Both the position numbers and the translations under genes were made by a program. The notes below the pieces were generated by a model, which was not told the origin of the DNA, searched no databases, and was given only the letters and a program-made list of their open reading frames with translations. Below, piece by piece: positions 6,386-8,022 of a stretch of DNA of 8,022 nucleotides. Position 1 is the first letter of the stretch. Each line of letters begins with the position of its first letter. The stretch is from a bacterium (GTDB lineage Bacteria; Ratteibacteria; UBA8468; B48-G9; DTJG01): assembly GCA_026418655.1 (NCBI GenBank), contig JAOAAW010000006.1, forward strand, positions 1 to 8,022, written 5' to 3'.

Positions 6386-7009
6386 ATGAGAAAACCAAAA
6401 ATCAGAGAATTAAAAGAAGCAATAACCAGTTTATTTTCAAAACCATATACAACTAAATTTCCATATTCAGTTCATGTTCCTTTTGAAAGATTCAGGGGAA
6501 AACCGCAATACAATTTTGAAAAGTGTGTTGGTTGTGGTGCGTGTGCTATTGTTTGTCCAGCTGGAGCGATTAAAATTGAAGATTTAATTGATGGGAATAA
6601 ACCGATACGAAGACTCACCCACTTTTCTGGTATCTGTATATTTTGCGGTCAGTGTGAGGCCAACTGTATTGCAGACAGAATGGGCATCAAACTTACGAAG
6701 GAGTTTGACCTCGCTTATTTCAAACAGGGTGAAGATGCTCATAGCGTTGAATACGAACTTTTGTTATGCAAGTGTTGCGGCAGAATAATCGGAGCAAAAA
6801 AGCATTTAATATGGTCGATAAAAAAAATTGGCCATCTCAGTTTTGCACAGGGTATTCTGTTGCATATAAATCAGGATATTCTTGAAATAAAAAGCTTGAT
6901 ACCGGAACAGAAGGTGGATACACCTTTGAAGAGGACAGATATTTTTAAAATAATATGTCCGCAGTGTAGAAGGGAAGCATTTCTGATTGACGAAAATATC
7001 AAAGGTTAA
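6386..7009 (+). CDS. Two-[4Fe-4S] ferredoxin-like hydrogenase subunit (HycF/EchF/MbhN/NuoI-like) with C-terminal Cys4 motif
   Basis: This 207-residue electron-transfer subunit is expected to accept electrons from ferredoxin or a dehydrogenase and pass them to the proximal cluster in the small subunit. Cluster motif 1 is CVGCGACAIVCPAG (C47, C50, C53, C57). Motif 2 is CIFCGQCEANCIADRMG (C84, C87, C90, C94), where the usual proline after the last cysteine is replaced by Ile and the following turn is two residues longer. Beyond residue 110 there is a second domain with CKCCG (C128, C131, plus C130) and CPQC (C191, C194). This pair resembles the zinc-ribbon-like end of HycF/HyfH and is not a feature of simple EchF. 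The ATG at 6386 is favoured because AGGA lies at 6372-6375. An alternative in-frame ATG at 6350 adds 12 residues and would overlap mrpG. It is the last gene of the operon. Confidence 0.9.
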   Translation: MRKPKIRELKEAITSLFSKPYTTKFPYSVHVPFERFRGKPQYNFEKCVGCGACAIVCPAGAIKIEDLIDGNKPIRRLTHFSGICIFCGQCEANCIADRMGIKLTKEFDLAYFKQGEDAHSVEYELLLCKCCGRIIGAKKHLIWSIKKIGHLSFAQGILLHINQDILEIKSLIPEQKVDTPLKRTDIFKIICPQCRREAFLIDENIKG

Positions 7010-7020
7010 ACCTGGAAAAG

Positions 7021-7344
7021 TTATCTTATCATCACAAGCATCATTTTGAATTTTGATATTGCCTTCAGTGCATGGGGTTTATTTTTCGGCATTATGATTG
7101 CATCACCCTTTTTCAATCTGTGCATACGTCCAGAAATTGTTATTTCACAACAACCATCAATTATGTAAACAAAAGCATCAAAAGGTGCTGTATGTTCACT
7201 CAGTGATTGGTTTTTATCGAAGGCGAAAAGTGTAAGGGTGCCTGTTTTCTTATTAATTATCTGTTTGCTGACTATGGTATCTTTTTGGTATTTTATAGAA
7301 TCTTTCAATACAAAAATCACATCCTTCTTGTTAAGTTTTTTCAT
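7021..7344 (-). CDS. Small cupin-domain protein
   Basis: This 107-residue protein is a single beta-barrel cupin of unknown substrate. Motif 1 is SEHTAPFDAFVYIIDG (49-64) and motif 2 is GDAIIMPKNKPHALKA (80-95). Only H51 of the usual HxH pair is present: the second histidine position is A53, and the usual glutamate position is D56 or A57. H91 of motif 2 is kept. This form is seen in a group of small anaerobe cupins that also end in a hydrophobic strand like MMLVMIR, so it may bind metal with fewer ligands or act as a ligand sensor. The start ATG overlaps the stop of the upstream amidohydrolase by four bases, with AGGGG six bases ahead. It converges on the hydrogenase operon, leaving 11 bp (7010-7020) without a recognisable terminator. 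The specific function is unknown. Confidence 0.88.
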   Translation of the reverse strand: MKKLNKKDVIFVLKDSIKYQKDTIVSKQIINKKTGTLTLFAFDKNQSLSEHTAPFDAFVYIIDGCCEITISGRMHRLKKGDAIIMPKNKPHALKAISKFKMMLVMIR

Positions 7345-8022
7345 AATGTTCCCCTATCAAGATTGAAAAGATTTAAAGGATTCTCAATAAGTAGCATTCT
7401 GGCAATTTTACACGCTTTTTCAATATCAAACAGTCCCTGCTTTACCTTTTTGTATAATGCCATTGCAATATTCTCTCTGGCCAGTTTTTGATGTCCATAA
7501 ACTCCGTCGACAAAACAATAATCACCCCCAAAGCCACAAATTTTATTAATGGGAATAGAATCTATCCATTCAACAAGTGCCTGAATTGATGCGTGTGGGG
7601 ATATAGCGTGCACCCAGCACATATCAATCCAGACATTTGGAAACATTTTTGCGAGTGCTCCCACTATGTGCTGATAAGGATAGCCGATATGTAAAATGTC
7701 AAACCGGATATCAGGATATTCAATAAACAAATTTGTCAGCAGTGATGGGTCACTATTTGAGAGTATATTTCCGTTTCCTTCAAGTAATCCTGTATGGATT
7801 TGAACAACCATTTTATTTTTGTTTGCCTTTTGCATAATAAAATGAAACATGTAGTTTTGAAAACTATCACCAGAATTCAGACCTGTATTTTCATCCACCC
7901 TTTCAACAAGATGTTTTTTCCTAAAGAAAAATCTGTTAAAGTCTGCTTCTGCCTCGGTTTTTGTGGTTCTTTTAAATCTAAGTGAGCGTTTATAGGCAAG
8001 GCTAGTTTTTAAACCTATACCT
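7341..8022 (-). CDS. Amidohydrolase-superfamily protein, C-terminal part, 5' end beyond the right edge
   Basis: The reading frame is open to the right edge, and 226 residues are visible. An internal GTG at 7898 is not the start, because the frame continues upstream as FFFRKKHLVER and further, with family-like sequence GIGLKTSLAYKRSLRF at the window edge. Visible metal-site motifs of the TIM-barrel amidohydrolases are QIHTG (H76 of the visible part), LHIGYP (H111) and GFGGDY (D167), which fit strands 5, 6 and 8. The N-terminal HxH motif would be outside the window. The arrangement resembles PF04909-type or uronate-isomerase-like members, which hydrolyse or isomerise small carboxylated substrates; the substrate cannot be predicted. 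The gene is co-oriented with, and overlaps by four bases, the cupin gene, suggesting coupled expression. Confidence 0.85.
   Translation of the reverse strand, partial: GIGLKTSLAYKRSLRFKRTTKTEAEADFNRFFFRKKHLVERVDENTGLNSGDSFQNYMFHFIMQKANKNKMVVQIHTGLLEGNGNILSNSDPSLLTNLFIEYPDIRFDILHIGYPYQHIVGALAKMFPNVWIDMCWVHAISPHASIQALVEWIDSIPINKICGFGGDYCFVDGVYGHQKLARENIAMALYKKVKQGLFDIEKACKIARMLLIENPLNLFNLDRGTL

Noticed and set aside
7001..7030. Possible bidirectional terminator between the converging units (GGTTAAACC)
   Set aside because: The stem is only four base pairs with a one-base loop, and there is no T-run on either strand. No terminator can be supported.
7896..7898. GTG as the start of the amidohydrolase
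   Set aside because: The frame remains open and family-like (TSLAYKRSLRF) to the right edge, so this is an internal valine codon and the gene is truncated by the window.

Overview
The window is gene-dense and AT-rich. It holds the back half of an operon for a membrane-bound, energy-converting [NiFe] hydrogenase (group 4, Mbh/Ech/formate-hydrogenlyase type) fused at the operon level to an almost complete Mrp-type cation/proton antiporter. A short, oppositely oriented two-gene unit (amidohydrolase plus small cupin) follows. The content suggests a strictly anaerobic, probably uncultivated bacterium that couples reduced ferredoxin (or formate) oxidation to H2 evolution and ion pumping. The exact lineage cannot be read from the sequence. 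Features such as a HycF-like iron-sulfur subunit argue for a bacterial rather than an archaeal version.

Layout on the + strand: 3-548 is the C-terminal end of the hydrogenase large subunit, cut by the left edge. 549-2339 is a large MrpD/NuoL-like antiporter subunit with a C-terminal lateral-helix extension. 2344-2913 is an MbhD+MbhE fusion, equivalent to the C-terminal part of MrpA. 2897-3418 is MrpB/MbhF, 3418-3765 MrpC/MbhG, 3786-5279 MrpD/MbhH, 5276-5776 MrpE/MbhA, 5773-6030 MrpF/MbhB, 6040-6378 MrpG/MbhC, and 6386-7009 a two-[4Fe-4S] electron-transfer subunit with a HycF-like C-terminal Cys4 motif. All ten genes are contiguous, with overlaps of up to 17 bp or gaps of at most 20 bp, so they very likely form one transcript and one complex. 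The order MrpA-like, B, C, D, E, F, G is that of a bacterial mrp operon, not of archaeal mbh (E, F, G, D/E, B, C, D).

On the - strand, converging on the hydrogenase operon with an 11-bp gap, are a cupin (7021-7344) and, upstream of it, the C-terminal 226 residues of an amidohydrolase-superfamily protein (7341 to the right edge). The two overlap by 4 bp and are probably co-translated. They have no evident link to the hydrogenase.

How the parts work together (inference from the families): electrons from ferredoxin enter through the [4Fe-4S] subunit and pass to the small subunit, which should be encoded upstream. They reduce protons at the NiFe site of the large subunit, and the energy drives ion movement through two antiporter-like subunits plus the small Mrp subunits. 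The most notable points are the second MrpD-like pump, which has lost the conserved TM5 glutamate, the insertion of the whole Mrp module between the catalytic and the ferredoxin-like subunits, and the combination of HycE/HycF-like electron subunits with an Mrp module. No RNA genes, mobile elements, CRISPR arrays or non-coding stretches of any length were seen.
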